64,000 nucleotides of DNA from Nocardia goodfellowii (GCF_017875645.1 NZ_JAGGMR010000001.1:1488001-1552000); one strand, 5' to 3'. Positions 26,603 to 35,165 are shown, counted from the stretch's first letter. Notes: generated from the letters alone by a model not told the origin. Made by a program: numbers and translations.

Positions 26603-27109
26603 ATGAGTGTGCGTGACAGCCAGCGGGCCAAGGTCTATGACGCCGAACAATTGGTTCGCGGAGTCTTCGACCGTGCCGACGAATACGGCAGTCGCACCGT
26701 CGATCTCTACGGTTCCCAGATCACGCTCCCGATCGAACGCCGTTTCGCTTCGGTCGACTCCGTACAGGCCTATGCTGACAAGGTGCTCGCGCTCAATTGG
26801 GTACGGGCGCAATGGGATAGGGCCTCGGTCCCGGTGCGGGTCCGGTCGCGTGCCGGAGCGACCGCTGCCCACTACGAGGCAGCCGACGCGGTCCTGGCGG
26901 TACCTCTGCACACCGGCGGGACCGCGTGGGCATTACGTGAACTCGTGCTGCTGCACGAAATCGCGCACCATCTGGGTGCGGCTTCCGAAGCGGCGCACGG
27001 CCCCGAATTCTGTTCGCGCTACCTGGAATTGGTGGATGGGATCATCGGGCCGGAAGCCGCGCTGCTGCTGCGCGCCACTCTCCTGAACTGCGGCGTCCGC
27101 CTCAACTAG
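26603..27109 (+). CDS. Putative metallohydrolase, TIGR04338 family
   Basis: 168 residues. The zincin motif LLHEIAHHLG (HExxH) near residue 119 is followed by AAHGPEFCSRYLEL, which supplies a third ligand region (HGPEF) as in related families. The N-terminal part SQRAKVYDAEQLVRGVFDRA is characteristic of the actinobacterial TIGR04338 group. It forms a pair with the DUF2786 gene just upstream, and that pairing recurs in mycobacteria and relatives. It is probably cytoplasmic because no signal peptide is present. The substrate is unknown, and whether it acts as a protease or another hydrolase is open. Confidence 0.83.
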   Translation: MSVRDSQRAKVYDAEQLVRGVFDRADEYGSRTVDLYGSQITLPIERRFASVDSVQAYADKVLALNWVRAQWDRASVPVRVRSRAGATAAHYEAADAVLAVPLHTGGTAWALRELVLLHEIAHHLGAASEAAHGPEFCSRYLELVDGIIGPEAALLLRATLLNCGVRLN

Positions 27110-27181
27110 GGCTGCGGCCCGGAAGATCTGGCCGCCAACCCTGTGCGACCGTCGGCTGTGTCGACTCGGATTGTCGCTCGG

Positions 27182-28150
27182 CTACCGCTGCGACAGCAGG
27201 TGGACTCGATGCAGCCGGTCGTGCCACCAGGCAGTTCGTTCGGGGTCCGGGTGCCGGTAGCGGGCGAGGAGTTCCGGGTCCGGTGCCGGAGGAGTGCGCG
27301 GGACCGAGAGGTAGCCGTCGACCGGGCGCAGGGAATCGGCGACGACATCGCCCGCGAACAGGGCGGTGGTGCCCAGGCCGCAGGCGAAGTCGAGTTCGGG
27401 GAGCGCACCCGCCAAGGCGAGTTGGGCGGAGAGGCCGACGCTGGTCTCCAGCGCCGAGGACACCACGCAGGGGAGTCCTGCCGCTTCGGCGACCTGCAAT
27501 GCCCGGCGTACACCACCCAGCGGCGTGCATTTCAAAACCGCGATGTCCGCGGCGCCCGCCACCGCGACCCGCAACGGATCGTCGGCGCGGCGAATGGATT
27601 CGTCGGCGGCGATTCGCACATCGACCTTACGGCGGACCGCGGCCAGCTCTTCGATGGTGCGGCACGGCTGCTCGACATACTCCAAACCGCCTGCCGCCCG
27701 ATCGATCTCGTTGATGCGCGCGATCGCGGTGTCCACATCCCACACCGCGTTGGCGTCGACCCGAACGGCTCCGCCCGAACCGAGCGCGTCCCGCACAGCC
27801 TCGACCCGGGCGAGGTCTTCGGCCAGCGAATCCGGGTGGTCGGCCACCTTCACCTTGGCGGTGCGGCACCCCGACGCGGTGACGATCTGATGCGCCCGCT
27901 CCGGGTCCACCGCGGGCACAGTGCAATTGACCGGTATCCGGTCCCGCACCGGCTGCGGCCATCCGACGATGCTCTGCTCGAGCGCCGTCATCAGCCAGCC
28001 TGCGGCCTCCCGATCGTCGTATTCGGGGAATGGGCAGAACTCACCCCAGCCGAGCGGGCCGGGGATCAGCATCCCCTCGCGCACAGTGATCCCGCGAAAC
28101 CGGGTGCGCATCGGAATCGCGTAGACAACGGGTTCGTCCTCGGCAGTCAT
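27182..28150 (-). CDS. menC: o-Succinylbenzoate synthase
   Basis: 322 residues of the enolase superfamily. It dehydrates SHCHC to o-succinylbenzoate in menaquinone synthesis. Catalytic features are the KxK pair in RTAKVKVADH, metal ligands in RVDANAVWD, EYVEQPC and IAADESIRR, and the late lysine in IAVLKCTPLGG. The size and motifs match mycobacterial MenC. The ATG at 28150 is preferred over a GTG three codons earlier because GGCGGGG precedes it. No other men genes are in the window. It reads in the same direction as the thiolase upstream, 60 bases away. Confidence 0.93.
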   Translation of the reverse strand: MTAEDEPVVYAIPMRTRFRGITVREGMLIPGPLGWGEFCPFPEYDDREAAGWLMTALEQSIVGWPQPVRDRIPVNCTVPAVDPERAHQIVTASGCRTAKVKVADHPDSLAEDLARVEAVRDALGSGGAVRVDANAVWDVDTAIARINEIDRAAGGLEYVEQPCRTIEELAAVRRKVDVRIAADESIRRADDPLRVAVAGAADIAVLKCTPLGGVRRALQVAEAAGLPCVVSSALETSVGLSAQLALAGALPELDFACGLGTTALFAGDVVADSLRPVDGYLSVPRTPPAPDPELLARYRHPDPERTAWWHDRLHRVHLLSQR

Positions 28151-28210
28151 CCCCGCCACCCTACGACCGCGCCGATCACACCCCGCCCGATGGCTGCCGC
28201 TTCCCCGGAT

Positions 28211-29380
28211 TCAGAGGCGTTCGTAGATGGTGGCGTTGGCCAAACCGCCTGCTTCACACATGGTTTGCAGTCCGTACCGTGCGCCACGTTCCCGCATGGC
28301 ATGGACGAGGGTGGTGGCGAGCCGCGCTCCGGAGGCGCCGAGCGGGTGTCCGATGGCGATGGCGCCGCCGTTGACGTTCACCCGGGTGAGGTCCGCGCCG
28401 GTGTCCTGGGCCCAGGCCAGCACCACTGGGGAAAACGCCTCGTTGATTTCCACCAGGTCGATGTCGGAGAGTTGAAGCCCCGCGCGCTGCAACACCTTCC
28501 GAGTCGCCGGGATGACGGCCGTGAGCATGAGCAGCGGGTCGTCCCCGGCGACGGCGAAGCTGTGCACGCGGGCCAGCGGCCGCAAGCCGAGTTCGCGGGC
28601 GCGTTCGCTGGTCATGATCAAGGTCGCCGCGCTGCCGTCGCTGACCTGGCTGGCCGACGCGGCGGTGATCTGCCAGCCGATTTCCGGGAAGCGTGCGGCC
28701 ATGGTCTCGTCGTAGTAGGCGGGGCGCAGTTTGCCCAAGGTCTCGAGGGTGCTGCCGACTCGGATGCCTTCGTCGGTTTCCAAGCCGTTGAGTGGGGCGA
28801 GTTCGGCCGCGAACGAGCCGTTCTTCGTTGCCAGAGCGGCCTTTTCGTGGCTGCCGAGCGCGAATTCGTCGAGCTGGGTGCGGCTGAGGCCCCAGCGGGA
28901 CGCGATCAACTCCGCGCTGATGCCTTGCGGGACAAGGCCTTCCGGATAGCGGGCGGCGAAGCCGGCGCCGGAGAAGTCCGCCGACCCGACCATGCTGGCC
29001 CCCATGGGGATCCGGCCCATCGATTCCACGCCGGCCGCGACCACGATGTCGTAGGCCCCGGAGATGACGCCCTGGGCGGCGAAGTGGATGGCCTGCTGGC
29101 TGCTGCCGCACTGCCGGTCCACCGTGGTGGCGGGTACGGATTCGGGGTACCCGGCGGCGAGCGCCGCCCGCCGGGCCATGTTCGCGCCCTGCTCACCGAC
29201 CTGGGTGACGATGCCGCCGATCACGTCGTCGATCAGCGCGGGATCGATCCCGCTGCGGTCCACCACCGCGCGCAGGCTGTGCGCGAGCAGGTCCACCGCG
29301 TGCACGTCGTGCAGGGCGCCGTTCGGCTTGCCTTTGCCGATCGGCGTACGTACCGCCTCGACGATCACCGCGTCTCTCAT
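28211..29380 (-). CDS. Acetyl-CoA acetyltransferase (thiolase)
   Basis: 389 residues. The nucleophilic cysteine is Cys91 in TVDRQCGSSQQAIHFA. The second catalytic pair is the histidine in GGAIAIGHPLGASGAR and the cysteine in TMCEAGGLANATIYE; in this group CEAGG replaces the more usual CIGGGQG. EINEAFSPV is also conserved. It either cleaves beta-ketoacyl-CoA or condenses acetyl-CoA units. The chain-length preference cannot be read from sequence. It is divergent from an HxlR-type regulator that very likely controls it. Confidence 0.92.
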   Translation of the reverse strand: MRDAVIVEAVRTPIGKGKPNGALHDVHAVDLLAHSLRAVVDRSGIDPALIDDVIGGIVTQVGEQGANMARRAALAAGYPESVPATTVDRQCGSSQQAIHFAAQGVISGAYDIVVAAGVESMGRIPMGASMVGSADFSGAGFAARYPEGLVPQGISAELIASRWGLSRTQLDEFALGSHEKAALATKNGSFAAELAPLNGLETDEGIRVGSTLETLGKLRPAYYDETMAARFPEIGWQITAASASQVSDGSAATLIMTSERARELGLRPLARVHSFAVAGDDPLLMLTAVIPATRKVLQRAGLQLSDIDLVEINEAFSPVVLAWAQDTGADLTRVNVNGGAIAIGHPLGASGARLATTLVHAMRERGARYGLQTMCEAGGLANATIYERL

Positions 29381-29408
29381 GGTGCTGTCCTTCCAGAGCT
29401 GACTTTAC

Positions 29409-29460
29409 CGTTCAATAGTCAGAGTACTCCTGGCAATAGTTGACACAAGTCAGGGTGGCT
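29409..29460. promoter_or_regulatory. Thiolase / HxlR divergent control region with repeated CAATAGT
   Basis: CAATAGT occurs twice in the same orientation (29413-29419 and 29434-29440), 21 bases apart, flanking the 8-base palindrome GAGTACTC at 29422-29429. Two helical turns of spacing and the position between the divergent starts fit a binding region for the HxlR-type dimer. The match is by eye and the assignment is tentative. Confidence 0.45.
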
Positions 29461-29973
29461 ATGATGTACGCCATGGCAGCAGTGATGGAAGGGCGTCTGG
29501 CAGACCTGAGTTCGTGGCAGCCCACCGAGTGCTCGATCGCGAAAGCGCTCGATATCGTCGGCACCCGCTCGGCCATTCTCATCCTGCGCGAGGCCTATTA
29601 CGGCACCCGCCGCTTCGACGGTTTCGCCGCCCGGATCGGGATCACCGACGCGGCCGCCGCCGCGCAACTGCGCAAACTCACCGCCGCCGGTCTACTCGAA
29701 AAACGGCCCTACCAGGAGGAAGGCAGGCGTACCCGGCACGAATACGTGCTCACCCAGATGGGCCGCGACCTGCTCCCGGCGGTGCTGGCGCTGATGCAGT
29801 GGGGCGACGCCCACCTCCAACCCGGGCCCGCCCCGCTACAACTCGTCGAGGCCGCCACCGGCAGCCCGGTACATGTCGAAGTCCGCAGCGCGACGGGCAA
29901 CGAGATCGGGCTGGAGGAGTTGGGCGTCCGCGTCAACGACGACTGGGTGCGGGCCCGGCGCAAGCGGCAGTGA
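29461..29973 (+). CDS. HxlR family transcriptional regulator
   Basis: 170 residues. The HxlR winged helix starts at CSIAKALDIVGTRSAILILREAYYG, with the redox- or ligand-type cysteine near the N-terminus, RRFDGFAARIGITDAAAAAQLRKL as recognition region and YVLTQMGRDLLPAVLALMQWGDAHL as the dimer helix. The C-terminal 45 residues are an extra ligand-like extension. ATG 29461 has AGGG five bases upstream; in-frame starts from 29440 to 29506 are possible. It is transcribed away from the thiolase gene, its most likely target. Confidence 0.85.
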   Translation: MMYAMAAVMEGRLADLSSWQPTECSIAKALDIVGTRSAILILREAYYGTRRFDGFAARIGITDAAAAAQLRKLTAAGLLEKRPYQEEGRRTRHEYVLTQMGRDLLPAVLALMQWGDAHLQPGPAPLQLVEAATGSPVHVEVRSATGNEIGLEELGVRVNDDWVRARRKRQ

Positions 29974-30034
29974 CGTTGCGCACCTGAGTAATTTCCCGGT
30001 GCCGGGACCGGGCGGACATTGCCATGATGGAGGC

Positions 30035-30361
30035 ATGCCGTACCAGTATCAGGAAGTGCAGCAGCCGAAAACGTGGGACGCGACCGTGAGCAAACTGCTC
30101 TACACGGCCGCGGCCATCATCGGCGGCGGCGGCTTGCTGTACGCCACCTTCGCGCTGATTGTCACCTACTTCCAGGGCGGCGTCGCGATCGCGGAAGTGC
30201 TTGCGGCGCTGGCGGTCTGCTGGGTCGCGATGGGGCTCATCCTGGGCGTGCCCCGGGTGCTGGGGCGGATGGCGCGGGAACGCGGCCGGTCCAGCCTGAT
30301 CTGGGCGGGAGCCTCGTTGCTGCTGGTGCTGGCCTCGATCTCGATGTTCATCGCGGTCTGA
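30035..30361 (+). CDS. Small membrane protein
   Basis: 108 residues with three hydrophobic segments: AAAIIGGGGLLYATFALIV, EVLAALAVCWVAMGLILGV and LIWAGASLLLVLASISMFI. A hydrophilic 25-residue head precedes them and a basic loop (RMARERGR) lies between the second and third. GGAGG lies only one base before the ATG, which is unusually close, so an in-frame GTG at 30056 is an alternative. No family recognised. Its 3' end is three bases from the convergent ABC ATPase gene. Confidence 0.6.
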   Translation: MPYQYQEVQQPKTWDATVSKLLYTAAAIIGGGGLLYATFALIVTYFQGGVAIAEVLAALAVCWVAMGLILGVPRVLGRMARERGRSSLIWAGASLLLVLASISMFIAV

Positions 30362-30364
30362 CGC

Positions 30365-31456
30365 TCAGTTGAGGCGACGCCCGTCGCTCGCGGAGAAGAA
30401 GTAGGTGTGGTCGGGCGTGGTGGCCAGCTTCAGCCGGGTGCCCTTCGCCGGCGGGTTCCGCCAATCCGCCCGGGCCACAATGATTTCGCCCGCGCCGTTG
30501 GTCACGCCGTCGGCCACGGTGCGGCCGTAGAGGTAGGCGTCGGAGCCGAGTTCCTCGACCACGTCGACCTCCATCTCGATGCCCTTGTCCAGGCCGCCGC
30601 CGATTTCCAAATGCTCGGGCCGGATACCGACGACCACCGAGCCCTCCGACCCGTCGACCACCGAACGCGGAACGGGCAGCGCGTGGCCGCCCAGCGACAC
30701 CGTGCCGTCCGTCACCGGCAGCGTGAACATGTTCATGGCCGGGGAGCCCATGAATCCGGCCACGAACGCGTTGACCGGGTCCTGGTACAGATTCCGCGGG
30801 GTCGCGCACTGCTGGAGCAGACCATCCTTGAGCACCGCGACGCGGTCGCCCATGGTCATCGCCTCCACCTGGTCGTGGGTGACATAGACGGTGGTGGTGC
30901 CGAGCCGGCGCTGTAGCTGCGCGATCTGGGTGCGGGTCTGCACCCGCAGTTTCGCGTCCAGGTTGGACAGCGGCTCGTCCATCAGGAAGACCTGCGGCTG
31001 GCGCACGATCGCCCGGCCCATCGCGACCCGCTGGCGCTGGCCACCGGAAAGGGCCTTGGGCTTGCGGTCCAGGTACGGCTCCAGGTCCAGCAGTTTCGCG
31101 GCCTCCAGCACCCGGCTGTCCTTCTCGGCCTTGGCGACCTTGGCGAGCTTGAGCGCGAAGCCCATGTTCTCCGCCACCGTCATGTGCGGGTAGAGCGCGT
31201 AGTTCTGGAACACCATGGCGATATCGCGTTCCTTGGGCTCGGCGTGCGTGACGTCGTTCTCGCCGATCAGGATGCGCCCGCCGTTGACCTCCTCGAGGCC
31301 GGCGAGCATACGCAGCGATGTCGATTTACCGCAGCCCGACGGGCCGACCAGAACGAGGAATTCACCGTCGGCGATCTCCAGATTCAACTGGTCGACGGCC
31401 GGTTTGCCGGAGCCCGGGTAGAGCCGGGTCGCGCTGTCGAAGGTCACTGTTGCCAT
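30365..31456 (-). CDS. Carbohydrate ABC transporter ATPase, UgpC/SugC/MsmX type
   Basis: 363 residues. Walker A is GPSGCGKST, the signature is LSGGQRQRVAMGRAI, Walker B is VFLMDEPLSNLDAK and the switch histidine is in VTHDQVEAM. The C-terminal OB-fold regulatory domain includes VVGIRPEHLEI. This type powers sugar importers and often serves several transporters. It is encoded alone, with no permease beside it, and the best local partner is the SBP-permease operon about 5 kb downstream on the same strand, which lacks an ATPase. That pairing is inference. Confidence 0.92.
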   Translation of the reverse strand: MATVTFDSATRLYPGSGKPAVDQLNLEIADGEFLVLVGPSGCGKSTSLRMLAGLEEVNGGRILIGENDVTHAEPKERDIAMVFQNYALYPHMTVAENMGFALKLAKVAKAEKDSRVLEAAKLLDLEPYLDRKPKALSGGQRQRVAMGRAIVRQPQVFLMDEPLSNLDAKLRVQTRTQIAQLQRRLGTTTVYVTHDQVEAMTMGDRVAVLKDGLLQQCATPRNLYQDPVNAFVAGFMGSPAMNMFTLPVTDGTVSLGGHALPVPRSVVDGSEGSVVVGIRPEHLEIGGGLDKGIEMEVDVVEELGSDAYLYGRTVADGVTNGAGEIIVARADWRNPPAKGTRLKLATTPDHTYFFSASDGRRLN

Positions 31457-31578
31457 GCCGAAACCATCCCATTCACCGGCAGGAACGTGCCGGACGATCC
31501 GAGTACAGGGTTGGCTGGACTCTACAAGGTCCGCCCGGGATCGGTAGCCTCGTTCCGGAACTACGTGAGGAGACTCGG

Positions 31579-32373
31579 ATGAGCAGGCCAGTGCGTATCG
31601 GTGTCCAGCTGCAACCGCAGCATTCCCCCAAATACGGCTTGATCCGCGACGCTGTGCTGCGCGCGGAAGATCTCGGCGTCGACATCGTCTTCAACTGGGA
31701 TCATTTCTATCCGCTCTCCGGTGACCCGGAGGGCGCGCATTTCGAATGCTGGACCATGCTGGGCGCCTTCGCCGAGCAGACCGAGCGCGTGGAGATCGGC
31801 GCGCTGGTCACCGGCGGTGGTTACCGCAATCCGGATCTGCTGGCCGATATGGCGCGCACCGTCGATCACATCAGTGACGGCCGACTGATCCTCGGCATCG
31901 GCGCGGGCTGGTTCAAGAAGGACTACGACCAGTACGGCTATGAATTCGGTACGCCGGGAACTCGTTTGGCGCTACTGAAGGAATCGATGGCGCGAATCGA
32001 CGCGCGGTTGAAGAAGCTGAACCCGGCGCCGGTGCGCGATATTCCGATCCTGATCGGCGGCGGTGGCGAGAAGAAGACCTTGCGACTGGTCGCCGAGTAC
32101 GCCGATATCTGGCACAGCTTCGCCGATGTTGAGGTGCTGGCCCGCAAGAACGTCATCCTCGGTGAGCACTGCGCCGCCGTCGGGCGCGAACAGGCCGAGA
32201 TCGAGCGTTCGGTGCAGTGGCCGGGCGCGGCGGACGCGCACGGGTTGCATGCCGCCGGTGTCACGCTGTTCACCGTGGGGGTGAGCGGGCCGGACTACGA
32301 CCTGTCCGAGGTGGAGAAGGCCGTGCGCTGGCGCGACGAGGTGAATCCGGACGCCGTCACCGGTCTGGCCTAG
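31579..32373 (+). CDS. LLM-class F420-dependent oxidoreductase
   Basis: 264 residues of the luciferase-like monooxygenase fold. Family landmarks are VRIGVQLQPQ at the N-terminus, IVFNWDHFYPL, VEIGALVTGGGYRNP, ARTVDHISDGRLILGIGAGW and IPILIGGGGEKKTLRLVAEYAD. Actinobacterial members of this type generally use F420 (established for the group), but the substrate is unknown. The ATG follows GAGGAGA. It is divergent from the ABC ATPase with 122 bases between the starts, a stretch containing the inverted repeat CCGGCA-N6-TGCCGG at 31476-31493. Confidence 0.87.
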   Translation: MSRPVRIGVQLQPQHSPKYGLIRDAVLRAEDLGVDIVFNWDHFYPLSGDPEGAHFECWTMLGAFAEQTERVEIGALVTGGGYRNPDLLADMARTVDHISDGRLILGIGAGWFKKDYDQYGYEFGTPGTRLALLKESMARIDARLKKLNPAPVRDIPILIGGGGEKKTLRLVAEYADIWHSFADVEVLARKNVILGEHCAAVGREQAEIERSVQWPGAADAHGLHAAGVTLFTVGVSGPDYDLSEVEKAVRWRDEVNPDAVTGLA

Positions 32374-32440
32374 ATCGCGTGGCGCAACCCTCACCCGGGT
32401 AACTGGGTATTCGCGTGTGCCGCCGATAGGGTTGTCGGTC

Positions 32441-34237
32441 ATGGCCAGCCTGCTTTTCGTGCGGTTTCGCGCGTTGATCGCCGTGATGTTGCTTGCTGTC
32501 GGTGTACTGGCGACGGGATGCGCGTCCGGTGACGACACCACCCGGGATCTGTGCTCGCCGCCCGGGTTGAGTGCCGCGTCGGCCGCACCTCAGAACCTGG
32601 CGTCCTCCCAGGCGGCCGGGCCGGACAAGTACACGACCGAGACGTCTGCGCCGCTGAACGCGATCGATGTCGGCAAGTTGGGCCTGATCACGCCGGGGGT
32701 GCTCAGCGTCGGCACCCTGTCGGACGCGCCGCCCAGTATCTGCGTGAATTCCGGTGGCCGGTTCACCGGATTCGACAATGAGTTGCTGGTCGCCGTCGCC
32801 GCGAAACTCGGTCTGTCCGTGCAGTTCTCGGGCACCGAGTTCGCCGGTCTGCTGGCACAGGTAGCGGGCAAGCGGTTCGATGTCGGGTCATCGAATATCA
32901 CGACCACGACGGCGCGGCGCGAACTCGTCGGGTTCACCAATGGATATGACTTCGGGTACTTCTCGTTGGTCGTTCGCGACGACAGCGGGATCAAGACCTT
33001 CTCGGATCTGAACGCGGGCAGCCGGATCGCCGTCGTGCAGGGTACCGTGCAGGACGACTACGTGGTCAACACGCTGCGTCTGGATCCGGTGAAGTTCCCC
33101 GACTACAACACCGCCTACGCGAATCTGAAGTCCGGCCAGGTCGACGCCTGGGTGGCGCCGTCCGCGCAGGCCGACGGCGCGATCAAGCCCGGTGACGGCA
33201 CCGCGGTCGTCCAAAACGCTTACAGCTTGGACAATTTCGCGGCGTGGGCGGTCGGCAGGAGCAACCAGCCGCTGATCGACGCGCTGAACAGCGGGCTCGA
33301 CGCGGTGATCGCGGACGGCACCTATGCCCGGCTCTACTCCGAGTGGGTGCCGCGCCAATTCCCGCCGGGCTGGAAGCCGGGCTCCAAGGCGGCGCCGACG
33401 CCGCAGCTGCCGGATTTCGCCGCCATCGCCGCGGAGAACGCGGGGAACGCGCAGCCGGAACAGGCGGCCGCGCCGAAGTCCACCTTGCAGCAATTGCGCG
33501 AGACATTCTTCGATTGGTCGCTGTACCGCAAGGCTTTTCCCGATCTGATCAAGACCGGCTTGCCGAATACCCTGATCCTCGCGCTAGTTTCGGGCGTACT
33601 GGGCAGCATTCTCGGCATGCTGCTCGCGGTCGGCGGCATTTCGCGCACCCGCTGGCTGCGCTGGCCGGCCCGGATCTACACCGATATCTTCCGTGGTCTG
33701 CCCGCCGTGGTGATCATTCTGTTGATCGGCTTGGGCCTCGGCCCGGTCTCGCGCAACCTCACCGGAAACAACCCGTACTGGCTCGGCGCACTCGCCCTGG
33801 CATTGCTGGCCTCGGCCTATATCGGCGAGATCTTCCGCTCGGGCATCCAGTCGGTGGAAACCGGTCAGCGTGAGGCGGCGGCCGCGCTCGGCCTCAGCTA
33901 CCGGCAGTCGATGCGACTGATCGTCATTCCGCAAGGGGTGCGGAAAGTGCTGCCCGCCTTGATGAATCAGTTCATCGCCCTGATCAAGGACTCCTCGCTG
34001 ATCTACTTCCTGGGCCTGCTCGCCACGCAGCGGGAACTGTTCGCCGTGGGCCGGGATCTCAACGCGCAGACCGGAAATCTCTCGCCGCTGGTCGCGGCGG
34101 GCCTGGTCTATCTGCTGCTGACCATTCCGCTGACACATCTGGTGAACTACCTGGACCGTCGGATGCGTGCGGGCAAGCCGAAGGCGGGCCGGCCCATCGA
34201 CCCGCTGGAACGGGCCACCGTTACCGAAGGGCGATAA
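32441..34237 (+). CDS. Amino-acid ABC transporter: fused substrate-binding protein and permease
   Basis: 598 residues. A lipoprotein signal (LLAVGVLATGC) leads a family 3 binding domain (about 75-305) with VGTLSDAPPSICVN, FTGFDNELLVAVAAKLGL, DVGSSNITTTTARRELVGFT and GSRIAVVQGTVQDDYV. After a linker, a HisM/GlnP-type permease (about 360-590) follows, with SGIQSVETGQREAAAALGLS as EAA loop. The fused layout puts the binding domain on the outside face of its own channel. No ATP-binding subunit gene is adjacent, which is unusual since it normally follows. Substrate class is polar amino acids, but which one is not clear. Confidence 0.9.
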   Translation: MASLLFVRFRALIAVMLLAVGVLATGCASGDDTTRDLCSPPGLSAASAAPQNLASSQAAGPDKYTTETSAPLNAIDVGKLGLITPGVLSVGTLSDAPPSICVNSGGRFTGFDNELLVAVAAKLGLSVQFSGTEFAGLLAQVAGKRFDVGSSNITTTTARRELVGFTNGYDFGYFSLVVRDDSGIKTFSDLNAGSRIAVVQGTVQDDYVVNTLRLDPVKFPDYNTAYANLKSGQVDAWVAPSAQADGAIKPGDGTAVVQNAYSLDNFAAWAVGRSNQPLIDALNSGLDAVIADGTYARLYSEWVPRQFPPGWKPGSKAAPTPQLPDFAAIAAENAGNAQPEQAAAPKSTLQQLRETFFDWSLYRKAFPDLIKTGLPNTLILALVSGVLGSILGMLLAVGGISRTRWLRWPARIYTDIFRGLPAVVIILLIGLGLGPVSRNLTGNNPYWLGALALALLASAYIGEIFRSGIQSVETGQREAAAALGLSYRQSMRLIVIPQGVRKVLPALMNQFIALIKDSSLIYFLGLLATQRELFAVGRDLNAQTGNLSPLVAAGLVYLLLTIPLTHLVNYLDRRMRAGKPKAGRPIDPLERATVTEGR

Positions 34238-34392
34238 AAGGCACCGCTCAGGCGATAAAAAGGCACCGCCTATCGGAATCGTTGCCGCCGATTGGTTAGC
34301 ACATCCTGGGCAATCTGCACGGATGCGCATTCACTAATATGTTGTGGGTAGCCAGAACCACCAATTCGCTCAATGAGAAGAGGGAGATTCTG

Positions 34393-34689
34393 ATGACCAC
34401 AGCACACCTCGAGCACACCGCCCACGACCACGTCCACGGCCCCAGCTGCGGCCACACCGCGGTGCCGCACGGCGATCACGTCGACTACGCCCACGACGGC
34501 CACCTGCACCGTGCCCACGACGGTCACTACGACGAGTGCGAGCCCGCCGGCCACCGGCCCTGCGACGGCCACGACCACGTGCACGGCCCCGACTGCGGCC
34601 ATCAGTCCGTCCAGCACGGCGATCACGTCGACTACGTGCACGACGGCCATCGCCACGCTGTCCACGGGGACCATTACGACGATCACTGA
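34393..34689 (+). CDS. Histidine-rich metal-binding protein, internally duplicated
   Basis: 98 residues with more than a quarter histidine. Two copies of one unit are visible. The first has DHVHGPSCGHTAVPHGDHVD then YAHDGHLH; the second has DHVHGPDCGHQSVQHGDHVD then YVHDGHRH. Short actinobacterial proteins usually have a single copy. There is no signal peptide or membrane segment despite database names such as zinc transporter permease for relatives. The likely role is cytoplasmic binding or storage of zinc, nickel or copper, inferred from composition. The ATG follows GAGGGAGA. It is monocistronic and ends at a strong terminator. Confidence 0.85.
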   Translation: MTTAHLEHTAHDHVHGPSCGHTAVPHGDHVDYAHDGHLHRAHDGHYDECEPAGHRPCDGHDHVHGPDCGHQSVQHGDHVDYVHDGHRHAVHGDHYDDH

Positions 34690-34694
34690 CCCGG

Positions 34695-34741
34695 AAACGC
34701 GCTGACGCGGCACCGGTAGCCGGTGCCGCGTCAGCGCGTTT
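34695..34741. terminator. Bidirectional intrinsic terminator
   Basis: A perfect 22-base stem (34695-34716 with 34720-34741) has a three-base loop, AAA on the left and TTT on the right. It sits five bases after the histidine-rich gene stop and just before the end of the convergent membrane protein gene, so it serves both. Confidence 0.92.
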
Positions 34742-34745
34742 CAGG

Positions 34746-35165
34746 TCAGGAGGCTTTGCGGATTCCGAGGAATTGCAGGGCGGCGAAGGCGCCGACGGTG
34801 CCTGCCTGCATGACGGTCCAGACGGCGCCGACCAGGGTCAGGTCGAGGCCCCCGACGAACAGGGCGGCCAGGCTGAGCAAGACCCAGCCGGTGTTGAGTG
34901 CGGCGACGCCGCGAGCGGCGGTGGTGCTGGGGTGGGCAGGCCGGCCGATGAGGGCGACGGTGATGCCGTAAAGGGTGAGGAACACGCCGATGCCGATGCC
35001 GATGGTGCGGTCGAGGCCGAGCAGGTTCTCGATCGGGCCGGACAGAGCGAGGTAGGCCAGGCCGTTGACGCCGGTGACGACAGCGTCCAGGCGCAGGGAC
35101 AGGCGCAGGAGTTTGGGGCCGGGAGCCATCAGGGTCGACATCGCGGTCGGGGCGGTGGTGGTCAT
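34746..35165 (-). CDS. Four-helix membrane protein of unknown function
   Basis: 139 residues with about four hydrophobic segments (LDAVVTGVNGLAYLAL, TIGIGIGVFLTLYGITVAL, ALNTGWVLLSLAALFV, TLVGAVWTVMQAGTVGAF). The pattern resembles the small DoxX-like or SPW-type integral proteins often found with SnoaL genes, but I cannot assign a family firmly. It lies downstream of a SnoaL-like gene with 49 bases between them, probably one transcript. Confidence 0.7.
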   Translation of the reverse strand: MTTTAPTAMSTLMAPGPKLLRLSLRLDAVVTGVNGLAYLALSGPIENLLGLDRTIGIGIGVFLTLYGITVALIGRPAHPSTTAARGVAALNTGWVLLSLAALFVGGLDLTLVGAVWTVMQAGTVGAFAALQFLGIRKAS

